DNA of 64,000 nt from Oscillospiraceae bacterium (GTDB taxonomy: Bacteria > Bacillota > Clostridia > Lachnospirales > Lachnospiraceae), in contig JAETOO010000003.1 of assembly GCA_021771715.1 (NCBI GenBank), forward strand, positions 124,001 through 188,000, given 5' to 3'. The position numbers and the translations under genes are program-made. Within the stretch, counting starts at the first letter, position 1. Every line of letters starts with the position of its first letter. Shown here piece after piece: positions 16,363-24,683 of this stretch. Under the pieces are notes generated by a model. The model did no database searches, was not told the DNA's origin, and saw only the letters and a program-made list of their open reading frames with translations.

Positions 16363-18291
16363 ATGTTAACAGATGAAAAAGAGATGTTGAACGTTTTAAA
16401 TATTGGAAAAGAGATTTTATCTGAACATCCAGAATTTTTGTCGATGGAATTAAATGATGTAATGAATGAATTGGATGATGGAACAGATGAAATGATTCAT
16501 AATCGTTGGGGTGTAGCTGCATGGTTAGTTGTAAATCGGATTAGTAGTTTTGAAACAAAGGAATTGATTAAATATTTATCTAAAATAGATAGTGGGATTT
16601 TAACATATGAATATGCGGGATATCTTCTTCAAACAGAGTATCATGTGAATATGGAGGAGTTAATACTAGAAGCAGATCAGTTTGGTGAATTTGATAAAAT
16701 TGTATTATATGTGTGTGAAAATATCAGTTTTTGGACAGAACTACATCAGGAATTTATTTCTGCAATAATAAGTATGTTAGGGAGACATAAAAACTACAGA
16801 GGATATCAAACATTTTTGACAAAATATGCACATCATATAATGAACATGGGAGCACAGCGGTTAACTGAAAATATTTTGGGAGATTTAACTGAACAATCAC
16901 AGTATGATTGTATGCGAGCACTGCGAAGAGAGTGGTATGAAAAAGATAAGGTTGAGGCTAGTGATGTAATTGGACGTATGTTAGAACGGCAGAGTATTTG
17001 GAGTAAGAAAGCCGCTATTGATTTTTGGGAAATGAGTTTATATTACGATGTATATGTATTCTGCCATTATTTCAATGAAATAGAATTATTAATTTCAAAA
17101 AACGATGAATTTTGGAAAATGGTGATACCAGTGTTAGTGGAATATGTAGTAATCATTAGTTCTCAAAGCAATAAGGTTGATGAAAAGCTACATAGTTGCA
17201 TAATGGATTATTTAAAAAGAATTCCGAAAGGTTCTGTAGAGGAAAAAAGATGCTTTTTGGGAAGTGTGGTATGGAATGAAAAGATTCCGGAAGATTTAGT
17301 ACAGATTTTTGAATTAATAATAGTAAGTTCGTTTGAAAAAGATCATCAGATATTAGATATTCTTGATGATTACTTATATAGGCAGCTACAGGAGAAAAAA
17401 TATGAGTTAGTATGTCAGATGTTGTTAAAAGTTTTTGTAACAAACAAATTTTCTTCAAAATATCAAGATTTTTTTGAAACCTTTAATTCGATATGTTATG
17501 AGCTTTCAGGAAAATATGTGGTAGAAGTGACAAAAGATGCGGTGAAATATATGCTTTTGGGAGGTATAGAGCAGTACTTTTTTGGTTTGGGATTGTTGGA
17601 GAAAGTGGGAAATTTAAAAAAATTATACGATGAAAGTGATACCATAATTAAGTTGAGCGATGCACAGATGGTTCGTTTAATGAAAGGAGTTCTTTACTAT
17701 GCTAGTGATAATAAAAAAATATGTCATACAGCGTTTCAATTACTAATGTTTTCTTCTGCAAATTGTGATGCATATATGAAATTATGCTTGGAAGAAGTTT
17801 TTGAAAATTATCCAGAGACGATGTATGAAATTGGGGAAAAGTATAAAATGGGAAAAGATGAACAGCAAGCAAACTTGTCAAATAAGATTATAAAGAGATA
17901 TGAACAGATGTCAGAGGAAAGAAATCAAAGTTATAAAATTAAAGATTTGAATCCTTCAAGGGAACACCAATATATTTATCACAAAGCACAAATGGAACAA
18001 AACCATCGGATTAATAAAATGGCAAATGAGGCATCTGTGTTTGTAAAACTATTCCCAAGTAGAATAATGAAATATGGAAAACGAAATGCGCATATTGTGA
18101 TTGGTAAAAAGAATGAAAAGTTTTATCAAGTAAATCCATATATGGAACATAAATATCAAGTAGAACTTCCTACAATGTATATAAATGACCCTGTAGATTT
18201 TGAGTTGAGGCGAAGAGCGTTTTTAAGGGAGGTGGAGTTGGGTGCGATTGGTAATAAAGGATTATCTACTTCAATTGAAGGAGAAAGATGA
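16363..18291 (+). CDS. Unrecognised 642-residue helical protein, partner of the next gene
   Basis: I do not recognise this protein. It is almost entirely helical by composition, rich in Glu, Lys, Ile and Tyr, with no signal peptide or membrane segments, and could be a HEAT/TPR-like scaffold. The last 120 residues differ, with charged and more structured text (KIKDLNPSREHQYIYHKAQ, FVKLFPSRIMKYGKRNAHIV). It begins 29 bases after the AbiEii stop and ends 50 bases inside the next gene, so the two proteins are translationally linked. Base composition matches the A+T-rich abiE genes. Position beside abiE suggests a role in phage defence, which is inference only. Confidence 0.55.
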   Translation: MLTDEKEMLNVLNIGKEILSEHPEFLSMELNDVMNELDDGTDEMIHNRWGVAAWLVVNRISSFETKELIKYLSKIDSGILTYEYAGYLLQTEYHVNMEELILEADQFGEFDKIVLYVCENISFWTELHQEFISAIISMLGRHKNYRGYQTFLTKYAHHIMNMGAQRLTENILGDLTEQSQYDCMRALRREWYEKDKVEASDVIGRMLERQSIWSKKAAIDFWEMSLYYDVYVFCHYFNEIELLISKNDEFWKMVIPVLVEYVVIISSQSNKVDEKLHSCIMDYLKRIPKGSVEEKRCFLGSVVWNEKIPEDLVQIFELIIVSSFEKDHQILDILDDYLYRQLQEKKYELVCQMLLKVFVTNKFSSKYQDFFETFNSICYELSGKYVVEVTKDAVKYMLLGGIEQYFFGLGLLEKVGNLKKLYDESDTIIKLSDAQMVRLMKGVLYYASDNKKICHTAFQLLMFSSANCDAYMKLCLEEVFENYPETMYEIGEKYKMGKDEQQANLSNKIIKRYEQMSEERNQSYKIKDLNPSREHQYIYHKAQMEQNHRINKMANEASVFVKLFPSRIMKYGKRNAHIVIGKKNEKFYQVNPYMEHKYQVELPTMYINDPVDFELRRRAFLREVELGAIGNKGLSTSIEGER

Positions 18292-19849
18292 ATTGGATTT
18301 GTTGCTCTGCGATTTATTGCTTCAAATGGGATATATCACTGATAACAAACCTGAAACAGGAAATCGCCAGTATGGAGTAGATATTCGGGCACATAATAAA
18401 TGGGAAATATTACTTTGTGTTGTTAAACAAGGTAATCTTAAAAGAAATAATTGGGATTCAGGGAAAAATGCTGTCAGGCAAAGCTTGAATGATATTAAGG
18501 ATGTTTATATTGAATTAATTAAAGGAAAAGAGCGAGAAAAGAAACTACGTATTGTTGTGGCTACTAATGGAGTGATCGATGAAGCTGTCAGACCAAACTG
18601 GGAAGGGTATAAAAGTCAGAATGTTGTGTGGAATGGGATGGAGGTGAATATTGAGTTTTGGGGTATTGATGAGTTGGTGGACTATATACAAAAATACTTG
18701 TTTGATGAACACATATTCGGAGCAGAAATGCAAAGATTGCTTAGAAGAGCCCTTTATTATACGGGAGAGCCCGATTATCGCAAAGGATATTTTGAATGCA
18801 TTATTGATTCATATATTGCACAATTTAATAATAAGGATGTACCAAAAGTGCAAAAGAAAAAACTTGCAGGCCTTTATCTTGCTAGTCAGATGGTGGCACA
18901 ATACGCCGCAGAAACAGGTACATATAAAATTAGCGTGAATGTAACAGAGTATTTGATTATTCGTTATTGGAAATATATGCTTGAATATAATTATTTGGGA
19001 AAAAGTCAGTATGTAGAATGGCTGCATAAGTTTTTATTTGCATATGAGAAATGGAATCAAAAGTATTTTGAGGAAGTGAGATATTGTTGCGAAGGTAAAA
19101 ATCGGATTCCGCTTTATAATCCAGTAGAGCAACGAGTAATGTTATACGAAATGCTTGGTTATTTGGTATCGTATGCATATTATTTGTCATTCCAAAAAGA
19201 ATACAATATAGAGGCACAGAAAAAGTGTCGGCAGATACAAGATAGTATAATAAGTTTGATAAATAATTATTCACAATATCCCTATGCACCCTATGACCAG
19301 CATGTTGGTATTATCAGTATGTTATATCGATTTCTTGGGAAAATGGGAAGAACTGAAGACATAGAATGTCTGCTTCAATATCAATGTATACGTTTAGCAT
19401 ACTATTATATTATATATAAAAAGTATCCAACTGCCCAGGATACATTTGAAGACGCAATAAATATTCATATGGGATTCCAAACGGAAGATTATCTGACTTC
19501 TGGCTTTTGGGGGACTATGATGGAGTGGATAGTATTAATGGAACAAAAGGATTTGTATCAACAATTATATCTCTTTCTAAAAGAGGATTTGGCAAAAGTG
19601 ACAAAATGCGTTTGGTTTCTCAGGGCAGAGGAAGAAGCCAGTTTTTATGATGCATATGCTATGAATAGCGTTGGGGAAGGCATGTCAATTAGTGAGGAAA
19701 AAACCTTTGAAGAGTTAAAAGAAAAAGTATTATTTTGTTTAAAACAGTATGAGGGAGAAAAATTTAGTTTCGAGGAGTATTCTTTTGAACCTTTAGAGTT
19801 TATTGTTTGTAGGTATTATGGCTATTTGGTACGTGTGAAGAAGGAATAA
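18242..19849 (+). CDS. Large protein with restriction-endonuclease-like N-terminus
   Basis: 535 residues. The first 160 or so resemble PD-(D/E)xK nuclease-like domains: LLLCDLLLQMGY, then RQYGVDIRAHNKW, LLCVVKQGN and LRIVVATNG, ending in an FWGIDELVDYI segment of a kind common in such proteins. The usual Q/ExK is not exact (CVVK), so catalysis is uncertain. The remaining 375 residues are helical and rich in Tyr, Gln and Leu, possibly TPR-like. The GTG start at 18242 is supported by AGGGAGG about 9 bases upstream and implies a 50-base overlap with the preceding gene. It is an effector candidate for a two-protein module; function unproven. Confidence 0.55.
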   Translation: MRLVIKDYLLQLKEKDELDLLLCDLLLQMGYITDNKPETGNRQYGVDIRAHNKWEILLCVVKQGNLKRNNWDSGKNAVRQSLNDIKDVYIELIKGKEREKKLRIVVATNGVIDEAVRPNWEGYKSQNVVWNGMEVNIEFWGIDELVDYIQKYLFDEHIFGAEMQRLLRRALYYTGEPDYRKGYFECIIDSYIAQFNNKDVPKVQKKKLAGLYLASQMVAQYAAETGTYKISVNVTEYLIIRYWKYMLEYNYLGKSQYVEWLHKFLFAYEKWNQKYFEEVRYCCEGKNRIPLYNPVEQRVMLYEMLGYLVSYAYYLSFQKEYNIEAQKKCRQIQDSIISLINNYSQYPYAPYDQHVGIISMLYRFLGKMGRTEDIECLLQYQCIRLAYYYIIYKKYPTAQDTFEDAINIHMGFQTEDYLTSGFWGTMMEWIVLMEQKDLYQQLYLFLKEDLAKVTKCVWFLRAEEEASFYDAYAMNSVGEGMSISEEKTFEELKEKVLFCLKQYEGEKFSFEEYSFEPLEFIVCRYYGYLVRVKKE

Positions 19850-20340
19850 TAATTATGGCAAAAGACGGAATGAAACTTTGCCTGTTTCTTCTATAAAAAG
19901 CAGAAACAACAGTTTTACCAATTTCTATTTCCCTTTTACCAACTTTTTAATTTCACCGATTTTGATGCGAAAATCAGGGGAGAAAAATCCTTACCAATCA
20001 AAAGTCTGGTAAACTCAAAGGCGAATATCTATCAGGTCTGCATAAATCCAGCATTTCCTGCAAAAATTCGCAAAGCAGATGGCTGGAAACTAGGTGAATC
20101 AAGTCCGAAGGACGCAGATGAACCGTATGCTGGAAGCTATGTAGCGTTGCTTAGCGAACCGAGCTTGAAGGGTGAAGGTGAGGTTAGCAACAGCCGCATG
20201 GGAATGTAAGCCGAATTTTGTCGATATTCTTATGAATAGTGAAACCCTTGTAAATGGTGTGAGTATGCTGTTTACAAAGGTTTTTCCATTGCAAAATTTG
20301 TAATGGATATTACCCGAAATCTATGGTAGAATAACTATAG
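19850..20340. other. Non-coding stretch with relic sequence
   Basis: No intact gene. A frame from about 20060 to 20209 reads without stops and ends in MGM and a stop, like EF-Ts, but has no start. ATGGGAATGTAA (20198-20209) and ATGAATAGTGA (20232-20242) repeat exactly the two short blocks at the tsf 3' end (14372-14383 and 14400-14410). Confidence 0.5.
20245..20285 (+). terminator. Putative rho-independent terminator
   Basis: CCTTGTAAA and TTTACAAAGG form a stem around a 16-base loop followed by TTTTT. It closes the transcript of the two-gene module or its relic tail. Confidence 0.6.
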
Positions 20341-20361
20341 TTGAAAAGGAGTTGGTTTTAC

Positions 20362-20532
20362 ATGTTAGTAAGTGCAGACAAAAAGTGGGAGTATGCATTG
20401 GGCATGATTAAGGTAGATGGACTGGAACCGTCACCAGAGTTTAAAAAGCTAATAGAAAAGGAAAAACGTGGCGAGATGACTACAGTGGATATGCGTAAAG
20501 TGTTGGATAAAAAGTACAAAATAAAAGAATAG
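20362..20532 (+). CDS. VbhA-like antitoxin of a Fic toxin
   Basis: 56-residue protein of the antitoxin VbhA type: an N-terminal helix, then GLEPSPEFKKLIEKEKRGEM and a final helix (TTVDMRKVLDKKY). In these systems the antitoxin helix inhibits the AMP-transferring Fic toxin encoded directly downstream. Here the toxin gene is broken (next entry), leaving an intact antitoxin. AAGGAG lies 11 bases before the ATG at 20362; an upstream in-frame TTG at 20341 is less likely. Whether it is still useful, for instance against incoming Fic toxins, is speculation. Confidence 0.75.
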   Translation: MLVSADKKWEYALGMIKVDGLEPSPEFKKLIEKEKRGEMTTVDMRKVLDKKYKIKE

Positions 20533-20542
20533 AGGGATTGTT

Positions 20543-20752
20543 ATGAATAATCCATATGTATATCCACACACTGATATATTGAGGAATTTTGCGAACATAT
20601 GAGACGAGAACGAATTGTCTTGTATGGAAGCTGAATATACGAGCATACGGCTTGCAGAACTTGTTACAAAAGAATCTGTAAGCCGTTTTGACTTTGCAGC
20701 ACTTTGTGACATGCACTGGGGGAATAATGTTGAAGGGAAGAGAAGGCAATGA
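20543..20752 (+). pseudogene. Fic-family toxin gene, disrupted
   Basis: Begins MNNPYVYPHTDILRNFANI, the usual opening of Fic proteins of this group, then hits an in-frame TGA at 20600. The frame continues with DENELSCMEAEYTSIRLAEL and FDFAALCDMH, again Fic-like. It then runs out of similarity where the family continues into the domain that carries the HPFxxGNGR active site, which is absent. Sequence to about 20880 has no recognisable continuation. This is therefore an N-terminal relic with a nonsense mutation and a missing catalytic part. Confidence 0.75.
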
Positions 20753-20923
20753 AAAATAAAAAGACTGCTTTCCCAGCTGAGAATAGAGCAGATTGGAAAA
20801 AAGATGAGTGAAGAAAAACTCCAACAGGTTATTGGAGAATTTCCATTCCCTGCTTTTTTCCTATGTTCCTTGGGGACACCATATTGACATTATCACAAAG
20901 TGAATTCTATAGAGGAGGATGTT

Positions 20924-21193
20924 ATGAGTTTTGGAGCGACCTATGACAGTGAGACAGGACTTCCGAAAGATAACAGTTACCTGGAATGCGGTTTGCCTGG
21001 ATTCCTACAGGAATCCATTCAGGCGATGAAATCTGCATGGAGAAAATTGGACCAGGGGGAGGAATATTTGCGCTGGGACTGTGATTTTTGTAATCTGCAA
21101 ACAGACATTAACAATGCCGAAGTAAATCAAATGATTAGTTCCGAACAGGCATGGTATTTGCGGGAAAAGTATTTGAGATTGGAGAAGGAGTGA
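20924..21193 (+). CDS. Small partner protein of HipA-like kinase, unrecognised
   Basis: 89-residue acidic protein (MSFGATYDSETGLPKDN...) with two Trp-rich helices and a Cys-containing WDCDFCNLQTDIN segment. I recognise no domain. GAGGAGG precedes the ATG, and the gene ends 4 bases before the HipA-like kinase, so it is either the cognate antitoxin-type partner or an adaptor. No helix-turn-helix is obvious, unlike classic HipB. Confidence 0.6.
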   Translation: MSFGATYDSETGLPKDNSYLECGLPGFLQESIQAMKSAWRKLDQGEEYLRWDCDFCNLQTDINNAEVNQMISSEQAWYLREKYLRLEKE

Positions 21194-21197
21194 GCAG

Positions 21198-22091
21198 ATG
21201 ACAGTCTTTGATTTTACAGATTTACCAAAGCGTAACAAGGCGTATGCTGGTGCTAACGGTAACAAGATTTCCATCATTTATAATGAGGAACAGTATATGC
21301 TTAAGTTTCCAGCGGTTCCGAAAAAGAATAAGGATATGAGTTATAGTAACGGCTGCTTTTCGGAGTATCTGGGCTGTCAGATTTATGAAAGCATCGGAAT
21401 TCCTGTGCAAAAGACGTTACTCGGCACCTTTCGGGTAAGGGGCAAAGAGAAAATCGTCGTGGCTTGCCGCGATTTCACAAAGCCTGGTGTTGTTTTGCAG
21501 GACTTCGCTTCGTTGAAAAACCAGATGATTGATTCCGAGCGGAATGGTTATGGGACAGAACTATCGGACATTCTCTATACATTTTCAGAACAAACAGCAG
21601 TTGATGAGGCAGCACTCTCACAGCGTTTTTGGGATATGTTCATTGTTGATACATTGATTGGCAACTGGGACCGGCATAACGGCAACTGGGGATTTCTTTA
21701 TAATACCATGACCGACGAAATGGAACTGGCCCCGGTTTATGATTGCGGAAGTAGCCTTTACCCGCAGGCAGACGACAAGATCATGACTTCTGTACTGACA
21801 AATGAGAAGGAACGGGATTTCCGAATTTTTGAGATTCCAACATCTGCGGTTATGATAAACGGCAAGAAAATTAAGTATTTTGACTTTATTTCTTCCCTGC
21901 AAAATGAGGATTGTAATCTTGCCTTAAAGCGGATTGTTCCACAAATTGACATGGCTAAAATTGAGAAAATTATTGATGGTACGCCGTTCTTGAGCGATTT
22001 GCAGCGTCAGTTTTATATGACAATGCTTGCAGCGCGTAAGGAAAGAATACTGGATTTTTCTCTGAACGCATTAGAAAAACAAGGAATTTGA
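21198..22091 (+). CDS. HipA-like serine/threonine kinase
   Basis: 297-residue kinase of the HipA C-terminal-domain type. The ATP-loop lysine lies in YMLKFPAVPKK, the catalytic loop is FIVDTLIGNWDRHNGNWGFL, and the metal-binding segment is APVYDCGSSLYP. It lacks the HipA N-terminal subdomain, as do CtkA-like stand-alone kinases. Toxin kinases of this group phosphorylate translation factors and induce dormancy. It is coupled to the small gene 4 bases upstream. The active-site residues look intact, so it is probably functional. Confidence 0.82.
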   Translation: MTVFDFTDLPKRNKAYAGANGNKISIIYNEEQYMLKFPAVPKKNKDMSYSNGCFSEYLGCQIYESIGIPVQKTLLGTFRVRGKEKIVVACRDFTKPGVVLQDFASLKNQMIDSERNGYGTELSDILYTFSEQTAVDEAALSQRFWDMFIVDTLIGNWDRHNGNWGFLYNTMTDEMELAPVYDCGSSLYPQADDKIMTSVLTNEKERDFRIFEIPTSAVMINGKKIKYFDFISSLQNEDCNLALKRIVPQIDMAKIEKIIDGTPFLSDLQRQFYMTMLAARKERILDFSLNALEKQGI

Positions 22092-22128
22092 TTAGATGTA
22101 GCTGCAATAGATAGAACAGGAAGTTGCT

Positions 22129-22239
22129 ATGGACGATAAGGAAATCCAGAAATTCGGGGTGGTAAAGACAGAGATCCCCGAAGAATATCAAAATGGAGAT
22201 TTCCAGCAGCGTGTCATCATAGACATGAGCCATTGTTGA
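22129..22239 (+). CDS. Short hypothetical ORF, possibly relic
   Basis: 36 codons starting at ATG 22129 (MDDKEIQKFGVVKTEIPEEY...) with a weak GGAAG site. The text reads like real protein, and it sits just after the HipA-like kinase and before mobile-element debris. It may be the start of a truncated element gene. Confidence 0.3.
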   Translation: MDDKEIQKFGVVKTEIPEEYQNGDFQQRVIIDMSHC

Positions 22240-22247
22240 AAGAAAGG

Positions 22248-22664
22248 ATTTGGGGGAAGGCGTTTCCCCAAAATTCAAGGAGCTATCCCCCAAATTTGAA
22301 AATGCGAAGGAGAGAAAAAAGCTGAGGTGCGATTTTCCTACCCCCAAAAAATATTTGGGGGAAAAACGAGAGGGAAGATAGATAGTTGGAATCGCCGCCG
22401 ACATTCCAGAGGCCGGGAAATGCCGGAAATACGGGCAAAAACGCGGGTGGGATGCGGCAGGACGATAAGGGAGCGATCCAAAAGTTCACAAAACAGATGG
22501 GAAGGTAAACTCTATTCCGCATAGCTCAATTTGAGAACTTCAGAACCCTTGAAAATCCCGTAAAATGGGCATTTTCAAGGGTTTTCTGCGTCCTTTGGAG
22601 CGATACACAGCACATCATATCTTACCGCATTTTGAACACAAATTTGGGGGATTTTTTGGGGAAA
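22248..22664. repeat. Cluster of TTTGGGGG/CCCCCAAA repeats, iteron-like
   Basis: Seven copies in both orientations: 22248-22258, 22263-22273 (inverted), 22285-22298 (inverted), 22341-22348 (inverted), 22354-22361, 22639-22652 and 22654-22664. The first pair and the 22341/22354 pair form hairpins. The blocks at 22285 and 22639 are 14-base exact inverted repeats of each other (ATCCCCCAAATTTG). The cluster lies immediately before a ParB-domain fragment. Confidence 0.65.
22545..22585 (+). terminator. Strong hairpin terminator
   Basis: CCCTTGAAAAT and ATTTTCAAGGG form an 11-base-pair stem, followed by TTTT. It lies inside the repeat cluster and before the ParB fragment. Confidence 0.7.
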
Positions 22665-22975
22665 TGGATACGGCAGAGAGTATCCGGCAGCACGGTGTTC
22701 TGGTTCCGGCGATTGCAAGGCCGGACCCGGATGGAGGGTATGAGCTGATTTCCGGGCATCGCCGCCACCATGCGAGTGAGATTGCCGGGAGAGAGGCCAT
22801 GCCGGTGATTGTCCGGGAGCTGGATGATGATGCCGCCACGATCATTATGGTAGACAGTAACCTGCAGAGAGAGGAGCTGCTTCCCAGTGAACGGGCATTT
22901 GTGTATAAGATGAAACTGGAAGCAATGAAGCATCAGGGAATACGGACGAAGTTGAGAGGATACAGATTGAATTAA
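22664..22975 (+). pseudogene. ParB-like partition protein fragment
   Basis: The central ParB/Sulfiredoxin-fold domain is clear: ESIRQHGVLVPAIARPDPDG, YELISGHRRHHASEIAG and MVDSNLQREELLPSERAF, as in ParB proteins of integrative elements and plasmids. The N-terminal part of the domain is replaced by unrelated text, and the protein stops after KHQGIRTKLRGYRLN, before the helix-turn-helix and dimer domains. It is thus a fragment without DNA-specificity domains. The in-frame ATG at 22664 is a formal start only. Confidence 0.7.
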
Positions 22976-23044
22976 AAAACATTCGCTATAAAAAAACAGC
23001 CCAAAATATTTATTGATTATCTGTGAAATTTTTATAGAAGGATA

Positions 23045-23093
23045 TTGACACTGCGTCAGAATACATATATAATAAAACTGACATCGTGTCAGA
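23045..23093 (+). promoter_or_regulatory. Consensus promoter with two inverted-repeat operators
   Basis: TTGACA at 23045-23050 and TATAAT at 23068-23073 with a 17-base spacer, a perfect consensus. Operator 1, TGAC-5-GTCA (23046-23058), covers the -35 and spacer. Operator 2, CTGACA-TCG-TGTCAG (23079-23093), covers the start point. The downstream TetR regulator is the likely ligand-responsive binder. Confidence 0.8.
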
Positions 23094-23106
23094 AAAATAT
23101 GTTTGA

Positions 23107-23427
23107 AAGGAATGCGCAAAGGAAGATAAATCAAAACTGTTTCAATATGAGCTTGGAGCATCCAGGACGCCAATAATTGAAAAAGCGCCGCTGACAATGG
23201 AATGCAGTGTTGTGGATGTATATAATACACCGAATTTTGAAAGTTTTATCTGTACGATTGATAATACCTATGTGGAGGAAGTGTATTTGAATGAGGCTGG
23301 AAAGATCAATTACCAGATATTAAAGCCTGTGCTGTTTGAGTTCCCGACCTATGAGTATTTGAGAACGGGGGAAGTGATTGCACCCTGCCTGTCCTATGCA
23401 AAAGAGATAAAAAAGGGAGAAAAGTAA
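23107..23427 (+). pseudogene. Flavin reductase family protein, 5'-deleted
   Basis: The frame is open from 23107 without a start codon and encodes the C-terminal 100 or so residues of a flavin reductase-like protein: TPIIEKAPLTMECSVVDVY, LNEAGKINYQILKPVLFEFP and YEYLRTGEVIAPCLSYAKEI. The FMN-binding N-terminal half is missing. It follows a perfect promoter directly, so a deletion has fused the promoter to the gene's end. An internal ATG at 23197 could yield a 76-residue product, unlikely to fold. The stop is followed at once by the TetR gene. Confidence 0.75.
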
Positions 23428-23428
23428 G

Positions 23429-24055
23429 ATGCCAAAAGGATCACCAGAACTAACGCAGGCCAGAAAAGACGAGATTATTGCCGCCTGCGAGCAATTATAT
23501 CAGACTATGAGTTTTAAGGAGATTACCTTAAAGGAAATTGGGGAAGTAACTTCTTTTACGAGAACGTCCATCTACAATTATTTTCATACAAAAGAGGAAA
23601 TTTTTCTTGCCCTGCTGAAAAAAGAGTATGAACTGTGGATTAAAGAATTACAGATGATTATGAAGGATAATGAAAGGCTTACCCGGACTGCATTTGCGGA
23701 AAAGATTGCCGCAAGTCTGGAACATCGGCGGCAACTCCTTAAGATTATGTCTATGAATATGTACGACATGGAGGCAAACAGCAGGATGGAAAACCTTGTG
23801 GAGTTTAAGAAAGCTTATGGGATGTCATTAAAGACATTTGCGGAGCTTGTTTCCAAGTTTTTCCCGGCTATGAGTGCGGAAGAGCGTCAAACCTTTATTT
23901 ATCAGTTTTTTCCGTTTATTTATGGCATTTATCCTTACACGGCTGTAACGGATAAACAAAGGGAGGCAATGAAGGAAGCGGAGGTAGGCTATGTCTATAT
24001 GTCTGTTTATGATATTACGCTGAAATGTTTACTGAGGCTTTTGCCTGACGAATAA
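23429..24055 (+). CDS. TetR/AcrR-family transcriptional regulator
   Basis: 208 residues. The N-terminal helix-turn-helix reads ITLKEIGEVTSFTRTSIYNYF with the family-typical HTKEEIFLALLKKEYE following. The C-terminal ligand domain is helical with many aromatic residues. It begins one base after the flavin reductase remnant stop and lies under the promoter with two operators at 23.05 kb, so it probably represses itself and the redox genes downstream. The ligand is unknown; related clusters respond to electrophiles or quinones (inference). Confidence 0.88.
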   Translation: MPKGSPELTQARKDEIIAACEQLYQTMSFKEITLKEIGEVTSFTRTSIYNYFHTKEEIFLALLKKEYELWIKELQMIMKDNERLTRTAFAEKIAASLEHRRQLLKIMSMNMYDMEANSRMENLVEFKKAYGMSLKTFAELVSKFFPAMSAEERQTFIYQFFPFIYGIYPYTAVTDKQREAMKEAEVGYVYMSVYDITLKCLLRLLPDE

Positions 24056-24084
24056 AAAAAATATTTTAAGGAGGAATTTATTCT

Positions 24085-24169
24085 ATGAATTTACCGAAGA
24101 TTGCAATGGGCGCATGAGCATGGAATATTTTGATATTTACTGGATCCATAATCCGGTTGGCGCACCGTA
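24085..24169 (+). pseudogene. Aldo/keto reductase relic, internally deleted
   Basis: After GGAGG the sequence starts MNLPKIAMGA, the opening of a clostridial aldo/keto reductase. It then stops, and a second frame gives [16 protein letters not shown], which in such enzymes lies over 80 residues further on. Both pieces within 85 bases indicate a large internal deletion. Confidence 0.6.
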
Positions 24170-24189
24170 AGGTCTTGGAGGAATATATA

Positions 24190-24669
24190 ATGAGCAAAAT
24201 ATTAGTAGCATATTTCAGTGCAAGCGGAGTCACAAAAAAGGTAGCCGAAAACCTGGCACAGGCTGCAGGGGCTGATTTATATGAAATTAAGCCTGCTGTG
24301 CCTTATACCCGTGTGGATCTTGACTGGATGGATAAAAAATCCCGTAGCAGCGTGGAAATGAGTGATAAGACCAGCCGTCCGGCCATCGCAGATACCGATG
24401 TTGAAATATCACAGTATGATACCGTATTCATTGGATTCCCGATCTGGTGGTATGTGGCTCCAACCATTGTGAATAGTTTTCTGGAAAGTTATGATTTTTC
24501 CGGAAAGAGGATTATATTGTTTGCCACTTCCGGCGGCAGCGGATTCGGAAAAACGGCGGCCGGGTTGAAGGGTTCTGTTGCGGAGGATACGGTCATTGTT
24601 GAGGGAAAGATTTTGAATGGAGCAAATAGTGTAGATAGCTTACGAAAATGGGTGGAAACAATCTTGTAG
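24190..24669 (+). CDS. Flavodoxin
   Basis: 159-residue flavodoxin-fold protein, predicted FMN-binding cytoplasmic electron carrier or quinone reductase-like. The phosphate loop is [15 protein letters not shown] near the N-terminus, [20 protein letters not shown] packs against the flavin, and [10 protein letters not shown] follows. GGAGG lies about 8 bases before the ATG at 24190; frames extending upstream overlap the aldo/keto relic. It is 14 bases from the next gene, an aldo/keto reductase, with which it probably shares a transcript under the TetR regulator. Confidence 0.9.
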   Translation: MSKILVAYFSASGVTKKVAENLAQAAGADLYEIKPAVPYTRVDLDWMDKKSRSSVEMSDKTSRPAIADTDVEISQYDTVFIGFPIWWYVAPTIVNSFLESYDFSGKRIILFATSGGSGFGKTAAGLKGSVAEDTVIVEGKILNGANSVDSLRKWVETIL

Positions 24670-24683
24670 GGAGGACTTGGAAA

